Of a stretch of 64,000 bases of DNA, positions 24,576 to 36,077 are shown one piece after another. How positions within the stretch are numbered: the first letter of the stretch is position 1; each line of letters starts with the position of its first letter. A model generated the notes under the pieces. It was not told the origin of the DNA, ran no database searches, and was given only the letters and a program-made list of their open reading frames with translations. Source of the DNA: Galerina marginata (Eukaryota > Basidiomycota > Agaricomycetes > Agaricales > Galerinaceae); NCBI GenBank assembly GCA_023014335.1, contig JAECYW010000009.1, positions 2,852,001 through 2,916,000 on the forward strand, in the 5' to 3' direction. Made by a program: the position numbers and the translations under genes.

Positions 24576-25187
24576 AGGACTAGGACGGTCCGCCTTGAAC
24601 TCCGGATTGAATGAATCCTGGTGTTTTCAGTCACGAGCCATTAATCGCGTCTTACTCATTTCAGAAAGACCAGTGTACATAGCATCTCACTGTTACTAGT
24701 TCTCTCGTCTGCGGTTCCCAAATAGTGAGGCCTCGCTGTATTTGATCCGAATGAGATGTGATCTGGGTATCATCACGACTCGGCTTTGTATTAAAAATAT
24801 CGCAGTTGCGAGCGTTGTTGCTGTTTTTGAAATCCAAATGCTCGGGATTCGTGATTCGGCTCGATCAAAGTCGATGCGATTGTGCATGTGAAAGGAAATA
24901 TATGTTGACCTGAGAAATTGGCGAGTGTTTTTCTTTTCGGGGATGTTTGAATCCTTAGACGTTACTAGGGCGTGTTTCAGACATCGTGTCTTTCTCACTA
25001 CTAGATCTGATGGGATGGCGACCAGGATTCTATAGCCACCGCGAAACCCAGCGGACCCTCCACAGTTAAATGCCGATAATCTGGAGTACAGGTGGGTCAT
25101 TTAATGACCGTGCTCGTTTCTGTTTCCTTTCTTCGACCTCACACCTCCGTCTCTGTCTAATTCTCGTCGCGTCTCGTTCTTTTTCCA
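24576..25187. other. Intergenic, nothing recognised
   Basis: A minus-strand open frame (24696-25100) lacks any motif and is judged chance. The region likely holds the promoter of the following gene. Confidence 0.4.
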
Positions 25188-26868
25188 ATGTCCACTCCTG
25201 ACGATCTACCTTGGCCAGAACTCGGCAACGTCTCTCGTGGTGCCACTCGGGGAAATCAGGGTCAGAAAGGTGTTCTTGGGCCGGCAGATCGTGAGGGGAG
25301 ATGTGTTTTGCAATTGCGAGTTCAACCTGGCGTTTTGGCGGTCAAGTTGAACCGTCAGGCTAGCGACTGGTACAGGACGCTCGACAACGAAGTTAATCGC
25401 GCTCTCAAAATGACGAAAACCTACTGGCGGAAGGCTCGAAGACGCCAGGACTACGACGCACGAGCAGATCAAGATCACATGGAACTTCACGAGTGGCTGC
25501 AGCAGTTGAAGGACAAGACGATGTCGCACTTAGAGCTTCTCATGCAGAAAGGCGATATTCAGGGACCACCGTACACGATGGCGGATGACATAGAGTTGAC
25601 GTTCCTTCGCAAATTTATCGAGCGACAAGCAGCTGGCATGCCGCACAATCCCCGCCTACGAAACGGTGTCGCTGGCGAGGCCTCATACACTCATCGGGAC
25701 CATTCCGTCGACTCTTTCACGCCTGAACCTTCGGAGCAGAGCTTTATGGACCAGACCAGACAACCTAACGGTAGATCTACTCCACCTTCTGATGCATTCC
25801 ACAGCTCAAAATTTTCTTTCAGACCGCATTTCCGACGAATCAGCCGCACACATGACACATTCCAGGACATCTGGATCTCCTTCCTTCCGTACGCCCGAAG
25901 GCCTTGCTGCAGAGGCCACCTCATCCAGTAAGTAGCGTCCAAACCCCCTCCAAAAACTGTTCATTCACGTTACTCAGAACAAGCTCTCCAAGCAGCACGT
26001 GCGTCTCTCATGCGAGCGCAAAAAGATACGCAAGACGCGTTCATGCGATACACGTCTTGTCTTGACATTGAACGACAAGCGCGACAAGCCGTTTCGAATG
26101 CCGAGAAACGTCGCGATGACATAAGTAAGCATTGGTCCCTCTACATTTCGCGATATCGAATGCTAACGGTATCCGCACTCCTCCTCAGTGGCTGTTCTAC
26201 TTTCTCAAAATCAGGTTCCTCTAGGTTCGTAAATCATCTTTGTGATCGCTAGCGTTTCAAGCTCATTCCCTTTCAGATGTGAGGTCAAGGAAGTCTTCAA
26301 TAGAGGGTGACGATCGACGAAGTCCACCGAGATATCCAATGGAGGTACGATACCATTCAGTTCGAACCGAGGCAAGGTCTCATGTCGTCCGGTACCAGGA
26401 GGTCCGAAACCCAGTAGACCCTTTCATGAACGCGCGCGTGCCGCAGAAGGCGATGGAATGGCCAACTGACGGCCAAAACTTGTATAACAACGAACCTGTG
26501 GCGCACATGGAGGTGTGTAAAGCTGTGATATTAGCGTACTGCGGTGGACTGATGTGGTTTCATAGGATCAGTCTAGGACGAGGAAACATTCGCGGACATG
26601 GGAGCATGGGCCCCAACTTCATGGTACGCGTCTAACTCTTTCATATTTGTCGAGTCGTCGCTAACGAATATACACAGACAACGCATATCCTTGCGAGGTA
26701 CAAGTCGGTGCTCCGGACTACATGGAATATCGTACTGAACGCCAGTATAACCCTCAGGATATACCAGGGCTTCCTCCTCGGAAACGAATTCACCATAATA
26801 TGATACCTGGCTTTGATGTAATGAATGGTGCTCCTTTGCAGACTCAGAATATGACGCTGCAGTCATGA
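25188..26868 (+). CDS. Hypothetical protein with central coiled coil
   Basis: Starts MSTPDDLPWPELGNVSRG at 25188. First exon to 25770, then a 53-nt intron (25771-25823) restores a frame reading DRISDESAAHMTHSRTSG. Further exons give a charged helical stretch (ALQAARASLMRAQKDTQDAF, then CLDIERQARQAVSNAEKRRD, near 25,985-26,120) that looks like a coiled coil, then a basic Arg/Ser region (RSRKSSIEGDDRRSPPRYPM), and a tail with PDYMEYRTERQYNPQDIPGL and PPRKRIHHNMIPGFDVMNG, ending at 26868. The N-terminal half has a helical module (WYRTLDNEVNRALKMTKTYW). I recognise no named domain. Four or five introns fit well, so the gene itself is well supported. Confidence 0.65.
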
Positions 26869-29800
26869 CCTTATTGTACTCCCTCTTCACTATCTTCACG
26901 CTCTTTCTCTTCCTAATACCGCGCGCCTTTCGCCTTATATCCACGCTCATTCTTGTAGATGTTTTTACTTCTGTTCATCCTTGTATTGTATAATACCAGA
27001 ATATCTAATTTAATGGAATAATGTATCAATTTTGACAATTTCTGCCAGTGTTCAAAGCTTTAGAGCGCTACTATTGCGACTCACCTTGTCTGCGTCATCG
27101 CAAATCAGCATCGCTCCCGAAGACTGCTCAATAGAGGACTTTGCTGTGCACAAGACAACTGTTGATCAGATGTAACAGGACCGATAATGCATGGCTATCG
27201 CGATTCGGGAAGTCCTGATCGAGAGAACAGGTGCCGTTCTGTTGTTGAGAAGTTGCATCAATCGCCCCAGATACGTTGTCAGGAATGGACACCAAGCCAT
27301 CAAACGACGATATCGACATTACTCCATCGTTTCATGAACTTTTAGACTTCACTCAGGGATAGATATGATGCTGTCTGTCCGAGTTTTGAAAAATACAAGT
27401 CAATTGCGCCTGTGCGGTAAATTTCTGGGTGAGTTTTGGGCGACTAATCCTCCCAACTTGAAGGACTTTAATTAGACCAGATGAGTTCGACCCAACAATT
27501 GACAAAGGCATACCAAGCTCAGGGAAATTTATATCTACTTGTACAGACTCAGGCGAGCCATTTGGAGACTTCAGATTTAGATGAAGGAAGCGATTCCGGA
27601 GCCACCGATGGGTCCCAGCTCTGGCGCTAATCCCAAACTCCGGAAGGCTCCAGAAATATATTGTGCCGCTGCGAAGGGCCCTATGCTGTCCAGTGTTTCC
27701 AACTTAATTGCTATACTCGAATCAGTTGATACGTCAGGCCCTGATATCTAGGGCCGAGCAACTCGAAGGTATTTGCAGCTAGGGATCGTAAGAACAGCGC
27801 TGGAAGGTTAAATGTCGGTTATTAAAGTCTTTTTCTGGCCAGAATCAAAAACCAGAAATACCAAAGATGATCCAGCAAAATTTGGCAGATGTACGTAGTT
27901 GGACAAGCGTTTTAATTCACAACCACCCCACACGGACCTCACGTTATGATGGTCAGGAAGTCGAGGAAGTAGGTGCGGAGCAAGTTGTGCACAAAAAACG
28001 AAAATAAAAAGCAGATATTGGGCTGGCAGAACTAATTAACCTTCCAGTTACCTTGAAGGCCGAACGACATTAGAAATTAGACTGGTGGGAAGATGTCGTC
28101 CTTCCTTGGAGAGGACGATCGATTTTGGTGCGCCAAAGGCGGTAGTCATAAAGGACGCGTTGATGGAATCAAATGATGGAACGCGTCTGTGAGGTATTGC
28201 TTGCGATTAGGTGCGATTGCAGATGTGGAAACTTAAAATGTTCAGCGCGCCGACGCGCCGACTAGATCATCTTGACGAAGAAATAAAGAGCGTGCATCGG
28301 GCATCATTTCTTGCTCTGCCCAGAGCCTGCCAGAAACGAACTGCATACCCGACCTACTTGGCGACTAAGTACCGAGTGATTAAGAGCCTGCAGGTCTCCA
28401 TAATACCTGGACTCTGAAATTCAGAATATCTATGTATTAATAACATCCTTGTAACTATATTCCATTCCAAACTCGGTGAAAGCCTCGAGTTGATCGGTCA
28501 TGACAAACTGCGGTAACATCTCACCATGAGCACATGGGAGAAATTATTCCGTCAAATCTCGCTGAGATCAGCTTGATTCTATCCGGTTACGGTAGTAGAG
28601 CGGGAGCAAGTTTAATATGGCTCTTACTCGCGTTCAGCCTGGTCCAGGTCAATAGCAGATAGTGACTTGATTCAATGGGTTACCAACCAAGCATTAATCC
28701 ACCTTCGACTCTCAAAGAAGCCTCTGAAAAACGTATGGCGTACACCTTTGACATGGGAATATTTCTCCACGGTTTGTAAATAAACGTAGTGAGTTTTCTG
28801 TTTAAAGCAAGAAGCCCAATTGCAAGGCAAGGCCCTGGCAGGGGAAGGACAACGGAGTTTCAAAAAGGATACACAAGTGAATACCAAGCACGGACACACA
28901 GGGTTCTACAAATCAGCCAAGGGCCTAATGCGGAACTTGAACTCGGACGGCACCTGGACTTCTGTCGTCATTCATCCAACTACCTTTGGTATCATTGGCT
29001 TCTCCGCGAACATTGGCATTGATTGGTAAACCACCAAGTGGCGATATCCATGTGAGAAAGGCATGTCAACTGCACAGCAGACAGCGCTTAACTACCGTGG
29101 GGTCGGCGGTGAATAGATAAAGAAATTGATCTGACGTCGCTAAATTTAGTCTTGGCTTGCTTGCTTCCACCCCGGCGGCTGGCTGGACGAAGTTGGTCAA
29201 CTCTGAAAGGTTAAGAAATCTTGCGATGTCGCAATCAGACAGGTGCTATCGCCTTCACATCCCAGAACTTCCTATCGTCGGACTTCGGCGTGGATAAGTC
29301 TCTCATGGTCGAAGATGGGAAATTGCCTAGAAAAGAGAACTGCAGGAACAAGTCAAGACGCTTGTTCGCGAGTGTGACCTGGAGGATCGGCTTTCGGGGA
29401 TGTATGACCGTTGATATATTACTACGTCCTGTTAAAGTCACTGCCTATTGCGTTGGAATTGTAAGCTCCTCGAGGTGTTGAGTAGGCGACGAGAATACTG
29501 GAGCTCGACACCTCCCCGTGCTGTGCTTAGGGCAGACGAACTACGATCATTCATTCCAATTGCAACGCGAGTGAAAAAAGCCAAAATATATTTGTCGCCA
29601 AATAGCTGCACAGTCGTTTCGAGATCCGCCTTTGATGATTTCCTCTCACAGGCTAAGATCTTGAATGAGGACCGCGCGTGGTCCGAGGAATAGTCCTGTC
29701 CTGGATCTCATCTCCTTGGATTACAAGGCCACCACCTTCTGAGGACGTGAGTACGAATCGGGATTCCCCAGAATACAGTCTTCAAAGGAATCCTTGCGAG

Positions 29801-30205
29801 ATTTGACATGCATCGAAATATACACTGGTGAGAAAAATAATCGCTCAAGGAGATATAGACAGATAAACGCAGCCATAATAAATCTCCTGGGGCACTCTGA
29901 GGCCCCGTAATTGGTTCAGCTGACCCTTTTACCGTTTGTTTTTGTAGAATAATTCGCAATAAAATCGGAACAAGGATCACTTGAAAGAAAGAATATTAAC
30001 TCGGTTTTTTTATCGGTCTCGCTGGTGACTAAAACAAAATAAATCCGCTCTAATCACCTCAATATCCTGGGGAGTCTTCTTGAAAGAAGGAAGAAAGGTG
30101 GTATTATCGTATTATCTTCCACGCTAGGCCACGCGCGTGTGCCTTCTTACTGATGCCGAGAGAGAGCCTTCCTCTCAAATGGTTGCGGAGCCGTGGAAGT
30201 TATCA
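26869..30205. other. 3.3 kb with decayed coding-like fragments, no clear gene
   Basis: Fragments on the plus strand look once-coding but carry stops: near 27480-27630 (KAYQAQGNLYLLVQTQASHL), near 27840-28010 (YDGQEVEEVGAEQVVHKKRK then stop), 28820-29029 (QRSFKKDTQVNTKHGHTGFY) and 29221-29695. No family is recognised and no splice model links them. They could be remains of a gene or transposon. Confidence 0.3.
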
Positions 30206-30301
30206 TGTCCCGTGGCTTAGTTGGTTACGGCGTCCGACTGTTACAACCTTGCGAGTTTGCACGACATCGGAAGATCGAGAGTTCAAGTCTCTCCGGGACA
30301 G
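30206..30301 (+). tRNA. tRNA-Asn (GTT) with an intron after position 37
   Basis: Acceptor TGTCCCG (30206-30212) pairs with CGGGACA (30294-30300), with discriminator G. The D arm holds TTAGTTGGTTA. Anticodon stem TCCGA pairs with TCGGA; the loop starts CTGTTA with anticodon GTT. About 22 bases (CAACCTTGCGAG...) interrupt the loop 3' of the anticodon, the canonical place of nuclear tRNA introns. The T arm GAGAG-TTCAAGT-CTCTC is perfect. Runs of T follow (TTCTTTTTGCCATTTTTT), as expected for RNA polymerase III termination. The D stem is weak (two good pairs plus a wobble). Confidence 0.85.
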
Positions 30302-31005
30302 ATTCTTTTTGCCATTTTTTCCGCCCATGGTTTCACTTGTAAATCAATTGCAATTTGATTTCGGACCAACTACAGCAGTTTTCTGATAACCAAATGAAAT
30401 ACGTTAGTACAGGCGCTGCAAAACAAACTACGACGAGCCTTTTGGGTATTGGCCGAAAGCCAAAGGCAGTTTCCCAAGGACCTGGAGGCATGACCGGCTC
30501 ACGGAACCAAGTGACCCGAGAAAAGAGTCCTGACCACAACGACTTGAGCCACTGACACCATGATGTCCGTTTGCCAGTCTCGTCGTCTCGTCGTTGGAAG
30601 TTGGAATAAGATTTTGAAGCAGGCATGAGTTATGTTTCTCTGCAAGTTCCAGCCGTCCGTCTCGCTCAATACGACTGTTGGAATTGTTTCCCTTATGACG
30701 TTTAGCCAAATACAGAGGGGCGTCATAGGTCCCGATCAGGGTGATCCGGTCTGGTCCAGATTCCTCATCTTCCGCCCTGCGCCACACACACAACATAAAC
30801 CTGGAATGGCTGTGACATCCCCAAGATGAGATGACGCAGCTGTACTGATCCATCATGAGATAATTAAAACAACAAAATAGCGCCTGGAATATAAAACAGT
30901 AAAAAAAACACAATACAGAGCTCGACAATGCATGACCGGCGGAACAAGAATGCGAGGGAGAGAGCAGGGTATAAAACAGTAAATAAAGAGATGATTATAA
31001 GGAAT
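30302..31005. other. Intergenic, Pol III terminator then 3' flank of SET1
   Basis: T-runs at 30303-30325 likely terminate the tRNA transcript. The rest shows open frames on both strands without motifs; none is called. Confidence 0.4.
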
Positions 31006-34000
31006 CTAGTTCAAAAATCCGCGACACTTTGCAGAGCCGCACAGACACGGGATCTTATCCTGCTCGAAGGGGAAGTGGTAGTCTGTTTTTATAAATACAC
31101 TCAATGAGTCCGCTGCTGAGGACGATCAGAAGAAGCGTGATTAACGCACCGTAGGTGATCTCGTCGCCCAGTTCGATATCTTGCTTTGCGTATATGACGA
31201 TCTTTTTCTCCCCGCTGATCGTGATGATTTTCGCGGTGCAGTTGGGATCACAAGAGTGATTGATCAGTCGACTAGAGCGAGGTGGGAAAGAAGGCGTCAG
31301 AATCCAGCAATAAATAACCTTGCTATAAATCGAACAACATACCCAAGGTTGCCCTTCTTGGTCGCGTCCACCACAAGGTCTTCGTCAATCCGAAAGAGGT
31401 AGCTGCTCCCGATACCCTGGCGCTCGTACGCCTTCTCGCGCTTATCCGCCACCTGCGCCCGGATAACCTCGCCCACATACTCAATGACCATCTCCCCCCT
31501 CGAGATCTTCTCCATCGCATACAACCCCCAGTCATGAATAGGCGACCGCGCGAACCGAAGATGCTTCTTCCGCGTCTGCAGCTGGTTAAACTTGAAAGTA
31601 AGCTCATTCGCCGCCGTCTCGCCCTTCGACAGCGCAACCGCCCGCTGCACCTGGTTGATCTCCTCCAAGCCCTGCGCGCGGCGCCTCGCATTGGCCCTAT
31701 TCGACCGCGACGACGTAACATGCTGCGGCTGGGGCTCATCCACGACCGGCGGGCCCGAGCCAGCATGGGCAGCACGTGCCTGGTACTGCGCGACATACGC
31801 GGCCTTCTCCGCGTGCGTGATCTTGTAGTACCCTTCTGTTCTCCCACTGCCGGTGAGGTGCTTGCGAAACGTGGGCACGTCAGCGGACGATGGCGGCGGC
31901 GGCGCCTGGGGCTTCTCGGGGACCGGGATGTCGCCGGACAGGACGAGCTTCGCGAAGTAGACGTCCTCGTCATCCTCACAGAGACCCAGTCCCACCGGAT
32001 CGGGCGGGGGCGGTGGTGGGGGGGTGACGGGGCGCTTCCGCCGCTTGGGCTGCTGCTGCTGCTGTACCGCGGGCGAAGGCGAGCGTGAGGGTGATAAGGA
32101 GGACTCGAGGCCCGAGTCCAGGCTGAACTGGGTGATAGCAGGCGTCGCGAACTCCTCCGAATCGCCAAGGATGACCTCCTCCACAGGTTGAGTCAGCAGC
32201 GCCTTCTTCGATTTCTTGGTCTGTTTCTTGCCCTTGCCCTTGACATGGACCTCCTCGACCTTTTGCTTCTTCTTCACGGGCTCCTCCTCCTCCTCGCGGT
32301 CTTCAGACGCAGACCGCTTCCCCAACGCAGCCAACCTCGCCAGGTCCTCCTCATCCTCATCCTCCGACTCGATGTCCTCCTCCTCCACAGCCTTTTTCGT
32401 CTTCTTCCCAACCACCTCCGTCTTCCTCTTCTTCTTCGGCCTCTCAACCTCCTCCTCTTCCTCCTCCTCTTCTTCTTCCTCCTCCTCCAGTTCAGGCTCA
32501 GGCTCCTCCTTCTCCTCCACAACCTCCTTCGGCCGCCTAAAAGAAAGCCCCTTCAGCCCCTTCTTCTCCAACGGCTTCTGCTCTCTCGCACTCAAACCCT
32601 TGCTCCTCTCCTCCTGCCACAGCGCCTTCAGATCCTGCTGAACAATACGGTCCGAAATATCCTTCTCCAGCAGGCTCTTCAGCTCCTCGAGGATCATCTT
32701 CTGCGCCTCCACGAGCAGCTCGCTCTCGGTCCAGTGGGTCTTCTCTGCAGCGGGTGGCACGTACAGAGGAGGCGGGTGTACAGTGAGTGTTACTTGTTGA
32801 AAGGCAAGCTGGTTCGCGGCGAGCACGGTGGTGGCCTTGTGCGCCGTGCCGGCTTTGTCAAAGGTCACATAGAGCCCTGTGTGGTCTTTCAGGACCTGTC
32901 GGGGTAAAAGAAAAAAAAAAGTTAAAACGCCTTTGTCCAGCCACTCCAAAAGAAAAACAAAACCCACTTTATCAACCGTAAAAGCCCCAAAGAAAGCCCG
33001 CACATCCTCCTCCCTCACAACCTTCACAAGCTGCGCGCTCCCGAGGATCTTCACATGGTCGTGCCCGCTCTTCGCCAGCTCTCGCACCACCTCCTGGTGC
33101 TCCCTCTCCCGATCAGCAGCCGACTTGGGGCCCTTGCCCTTCCCAGCAGGCGCATCGCTCTCCCCACCTGCACCGGGCGACGGCGAGCGTGAGAGCATCA
33201 TCGGCGACGCCTGGTACGCGCCGTACTTGGTCGTCGGGAGCAAGCCCCGTCCGCGCTGGCCCACGCTCAAGCTCAGGCTCGCCGGCCCCGTCCCTGTCGT
33301 GGTGCTCTTGGCCGACGCAGAAGCAGAAGGAGCGGGCGCCCGCTGCTTCATCGCCTCCGCGCGGGCTTTGACGAGCGCGTCGTTCACTTTGGGCGGCGGG
33401 ATCGGGGGCAGGTCCTTCTTCTCGCTGCTGTCTTTGTTGTTGGTGTTGTTATTGAGGGCGGTGTTGGTGTTGTTACTGTCGAGCTTGTCCGGCGGAGGGC
33501 CTACTGCAGGCCGCGGAGGCAGGGTGGGGTGCTTTGGGTTAACAGCTGGCGCCGGGCGCTGAGGGATCGTAGTCGTCGGCACAGCGCCCTTCCTCGGCGG
33601 CGCAGGGCTCTGCATCCCAGACGCCGGCGTCCCCGTCCCACTCAGCGTCACAGCAGGCGTAGCCGCCACAACCCCGTTCGCCACCACCCCTACCCCCACC
33701 CCCACCCCACCCCTTCTCCTATCCTCCCTATCCCTCCTCTTCCTATCCTCCAACTCCCTCAACACAGCTTTCAACTTCCCCCCATCCCCATCCAGAACAA
33801 CCTTCCACTCCTCCACCTCCCCAAGCTTCAAGCCCACCCCGCCCATGCCCATAATCCCGCCCCGCCGCCCGTGCTCGCGCTCGACGCACCGGCGCGCCTC
33901 CTCGTGCGTGGCGTACCGCACGAAGAGGATGCCGAGCGCGCTGCCGTTCTCTTTGTCGATTTGGGCTTCGAAGGAGAGGACGGGCCCGTGTTGGGCGAAG

Positions 34001-36077
34001 TGTCGCCGGAGAGCGTGGTTCGGTGTGAGGGGCGAGAATTGGGTGAGGAGGATGGAGGTTGGGGGTGGGGGGCCGGTTGAGTTTGTGTCGAACTGTGTTG
34101 GGTGGAATGGTGTGTTAGTTAGTGTTGTGTTTGAAGGTTGAAAGGTGGAATAGGGAATAAGGAATAAGGAATAGAATGTGTAAAAGTGGAGTAGCGAAAT
34201 TGACAGCATGAATGCACGCATCGATAAGAAGAAAAAGAAAAGAAAAAAAATTCAAAAAAGCAACACAAACTAACCTCATACTCAAGCCTAAGCAACTCCC
34301 CCCTCCCAACCCTAAGCGGCGTCGGCCTCCTCAAACTCTTATCCCTCCTCGGATCCCTAACCTCCACCTCTCCCTCTCTCAAACTCTCCCCATCCCCATC
34401 CCCATATCCATCCACCCCCACACCCTCCACCTCCGCCCTTAGCGGCCCAACAACCTCCCCCTCCATCCTCACCAACGTCTCCTTCCCCTTCCCCTTCCCC
34501 TTAATCCTATCCAGCACCACCCCCGCACTCCCCGCATACTTCCTCACATGCTCGATCAACGCCCTATAATACGCCGCGCTCTTCACATTCGGGTAGGCTT
34601 GGAGGTTATGCACCACCGCGGGGCACGAGCTTAGGGCGTTGGAGGTGGAGGCGGAGTCGACGGCGGGGTCGTAGAGGACTTTGAAGGACCGGTAAGGGGC
34701 GTATTCGGTGTGCGGGGGCGGCCAGTCCGGGAGGGGCGGGAGGGAGTAGAGTCTTTTGGGAGGGGGGGAGGGGGGCCGGGGTGGGTGGGGGTGGGGGTAG
34801 GTCTCTCGTGGGCGGGTGGAGGTGATGATGAGCGGGGGTGTGTCGGGCCGTTGGGGGAGGGAAGTGGGTCGCGGGGGCTCCTGGGGTGGTGGTGGGATGA
34901 TGACGGGCGAGTATGACCGTTCTTTTTCTTCGACTTGGGGTGGTGGTGATGGTGAAGGCGGTGGTGGTGCTTGAGGAGGCTCTTCTCGAGGTGGAGAAGG
35001 AGCAGGTAACGGTGGTTCTTCCGGTGGTGGTGGCGGTGGCGGACTGGGTAACACAGGCGAAGGAGATGCAGAGGGCGGTAGAGGGGGCGGTGAACTGGCG
35101 GGAGGCATTGGGGGCGGCGGGGGTGGTGGTGTTGATGCTGGAGGGGGCGGTGGCGGCGGTGGACATGATTCAGGAGGAGGTAGAGGCGGAGGCTGCGTTT
35201 CTGGCTCAGATCCAGGCGGAGGAGGAGGCGCCGGGGGCGGGGATTGACTTGGCGGTGGTGGAGGTGGCGGGTCGTACGTCGGCGGAGGCGGCGGCGGCGG
35301 TGGCTCAGCGCCAGAGCCTACCCGATCCCGTCGAGGCTGCATAGGGATCAGCACCGTCGGCCGGTCCTGCTTCAGCTCTCCAGGGCGTATATTGGGAGGC
35401 ACAGGAGACGAAGCCTTGCGCGGGCTGCCACTGCCATTGCTGCTGCCTGAAGCTGCACCATTGCTGCTGCCATTTACCCCACCCGATTCCGGCCACGGAT
35501 GACTCTGCGTATGAGGTGCCTGCCAGGTATGATTACCCTAGAAATACAATACAAAAACCCAGCCACACAAAAAAAAAAGCAAAGTCGTCGAGCGCTAATT
35601 AAGAGATCGGCAATGGTACGAGCAAAAAAGGGCACATACCCCTGCACCCGGGCCCAGGTCTCGTTTTTTGCCCTTTATCGATATCGGATGACGGTTGCTC
35701 TGCAGTGCATGCGGTCCAAGGCCGTTCATCGCCCCCGAGTTCGTCGAGTGCGTAGCGTGCCCGTTCAGGTGGTGTTTAACCCCAGGAGGCGGCGGGCGGG
35801 CGTGGTTGTTCGCCTGCAGACTCCTCGGACCCGTCGGTGGCGTCGCCCCGATCCTGCTCGCCGGGTTCGTGGGCAGAGACGACGACGGGGCGGGGCGCGA
35901 GGGCGGGAGCGACGGTGGCGGGTTGTGGGCCTGGGCTTGGTGCTGCTGCTGCTGTGCGAAAGTGTGGGCTGATGATGATGCCAGCAACGACGAGGACGAG
36001 GAGGAAGGGCCCAGCGACGAGCCCTGCTGGGTGCTCAGCAGTGCTCTGGGCCCTTTTGGAGGTGCCTTGCCCGACAT
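31006..36077 (-). CDS. SET1: Histone H3 lysine-4 methyltransferase Set1 (COMPASS catalytic subunit), about 1,525 aa
   Basis: Transfers methyl groups from SAM to H3K4 within COMPASS. Six exons join in phase: 36077-35640, 35537-34275, 34092-32968, 32895-31343, 31271-31150, 31082-31006. Order of parts: Ser/Gln-rich start ([20 protein letters not shown]); an extreme polyproline region (about residues 200-400); an RRM-like domain from about residue 570 ([40 protein letters not shown]); a long charged linker with Lys- and Glu-rich runs; an N-SET region ([20 protein letters not shown]); then SET ([73 protein letters not shown]) and post-[16 protein letters not shown] at the C-terminus. The SAM-binding NHSCDPNC, catalytic YDY and post-SET cysteines are intact. 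A rearranged fragment of its 5' end lies at 43,140-43,400. Confidence 0.93.

Noticed and set aside
24696..25100. 134-residue minus-strand frame between the dehydrogenase and the coiled-coil gene
   Set aside because: Composition looks random and it covers the presumed promoter of the next gene.
30428..30928. 167-residue minus-strand frame downstream of the tRNA
   Set aside because: No motif, overlaps open frames on the other strand, and no splice or start context.
32188..32907. Long plus-strand frame rich in Leu opposite SET1
   Set aside because: It is the antisense of the Glu/Lys-rich SET1 linker; the Leu runs mirror CTC/CTT complements of Glu and Lys codons.
34606..35344. Frames rich in Thr/Ala or Val/Gly across the SET1 polyproline region
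   Set aside because: Other frames of a low-complexity Pro-coding tract; SET1 exon joining explains the DNA.
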